Part shown: piece by piece, positions 6,018 through 6,172 of the stretch
How positions within the stretch are numbered: the first letter of the stretch is position 1
Layout: each line of letters starts with the position of its first letter
NCBI GenBank assembly: GCA_021372185.1
Contig: JAJFUY010000138.1
Location: 1 to 6,172, forward strand
DNA from: Chlamydiales bacterium
GTDB taxonomy: Bacteria > Chlamydiota > Chlamydiia > Chlamydiales > FEN-1388
DNA: 6,172 nucleotides
Reading direction: 5' to 3'
The notes under the pieces: model-generated
The model's input: the letters and a program-made list of their open reading frames with translations, nothing else
Database searches by the model: none
Told to the model about the DNA's origin: nothing
Program-made: the position numbers and the translations under genes

Positions 6018-6172
6018 GAACCTCTTGCAAAACTCTGGCGCTTGGCAAAAACGCCCTTTTAAGCCATTTTGCCCCCCAGCCCCCGCGCCCTACTCGACTA
6101 GAGTAGGGTGCTCGGGGGCTGGCTACGGTCGCTAAAGCGACGGGCAAACTGGCTTAAAATCATCGTTTTTTC
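6018..6172. repeat. Palindromic/MITE-like repeat, copy B (runs off the window)
   Basis: It begins GAACCTCTTGCAAAA after a TTAA flank (6014-6017), matching the left end of copy A and the reverse complement of its right end. Unlike copy A it contains both arms of the palindrome. Near the window edge the sequence is again the reverse complement of the left arm (GAAAAAACG on the minus strand, against GCAAAAACG at 6045-6053). The expected right terminus, a reverse-complemented GAACCTCTTGC, would lie about 30-40 bases past the end. I see no coding capacity. Confidence 0.65.
6057..6159. other. Long nested stem-loop with a side hairpin
   Basis: Three nested stems share one axis. Bases 6057-6074 pair with 6142-6159 (17 of 18), 6076-6084 with 6114-6122 (9 of 9), and 6088-6095 with 6101-6108 (8 of 8) around the loop GACTA. 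On the right arm, GTCGCT 6128-6133 and AGCGAC 6136-6141 form a separate hairpin that makes a three-way junction. The GC-rich middle would be very stable as RNA and could extrude as a cruciform in DNA. Confidence 0.8.

Noticed and set aside
5881..6135. An 84-codon plus-strand frame over the mutM start and repeat copy B
   Set aside because: It is antisense to the conserved mutM N-terminus and then runs through the palindrome, with low-complexity proline/alanine output.
1..6172. CRISPR array, tRNA, rRNA, riboswitch, toxin-antitoxin or defence genes
   Set aside because: I saw no regularly spaced short repeats, cloverleaf, rRNA-like stretch or relevant protein motifs. Every long frame is accounted for by housekeeping genes, the transposase, or shadows of these.

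Overview
The window is an ordinary stretch of bacterial chromosome, moderately AT-rich with densely packed genes. A mobile element and at least two copies of a palindromic repeat interrupt it. The best hint of the host is the left edge. A C-terminus resembling uroporphyrinogen decarboxylase (hemE) overlaps an oxygen-independent coproporphyrinogen oxidase (hemN). From memory, Chlamydiota carry hemE-hemN in this order, usually followed by hemG, so a chlamydia-like (environmental chlamydial) host is my tentative reading. Nothing in the window proves it.

Layout: bases 1-1390 (+) hold the hemE tail and complete hemN, overlapping by 8 bp. Bases 1454-2740 (+) hold a two-gene unit: a type I phosphoribosyltransferase-fold protein and an alpha/beta (dienelactone-hydrolase-like) hydrolase. 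The same pair is known elsewhere as a single fused protein. Bases 2755-2874 hold a 120-bp repeat with terminal inverted repeats (copy A), lying between two convergent genes. Bases 2888-3493 (-) hold upp, uracil phosphoribosyltransferase. Bases 3503-4896 are an apparently intact IS256-family insertion sequence of 1394 bp, with imperfect inverted repeats and a perfect 9-bp target duplication. One copy of the duplication abuts the upp start codon. Bases 4906-5147 are the former upp leader, with a candidate promoter now cut off from the gene and a doubtful 49-codon ORF. Bases 5148-5990 (-) hold mutM (fpg), the DNA glycosylase for 8-oxoguanine and formamidopyrimidine. Bases 6018-6172 hold copy B of the repeat, a long near-palindrome running off the window.

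How the genes relate: hemE/hemN are consecutive haem-pathway steps and probably translationally coupled. Upp salvages uracil to UMP, and MutM repairs oxidised purines. Removing the IS puts mutM and upp on the same strand about 240 bp apart, so they were once direct neighbours. I see no defence system, CRISPR array, tRNA, rRNA or clearly new gene system. The points most worth following are the IS placement at upp, the palindromic repeat family, the split transferase/hydrolase pair, and a strong internal base-composition shift in hemN.
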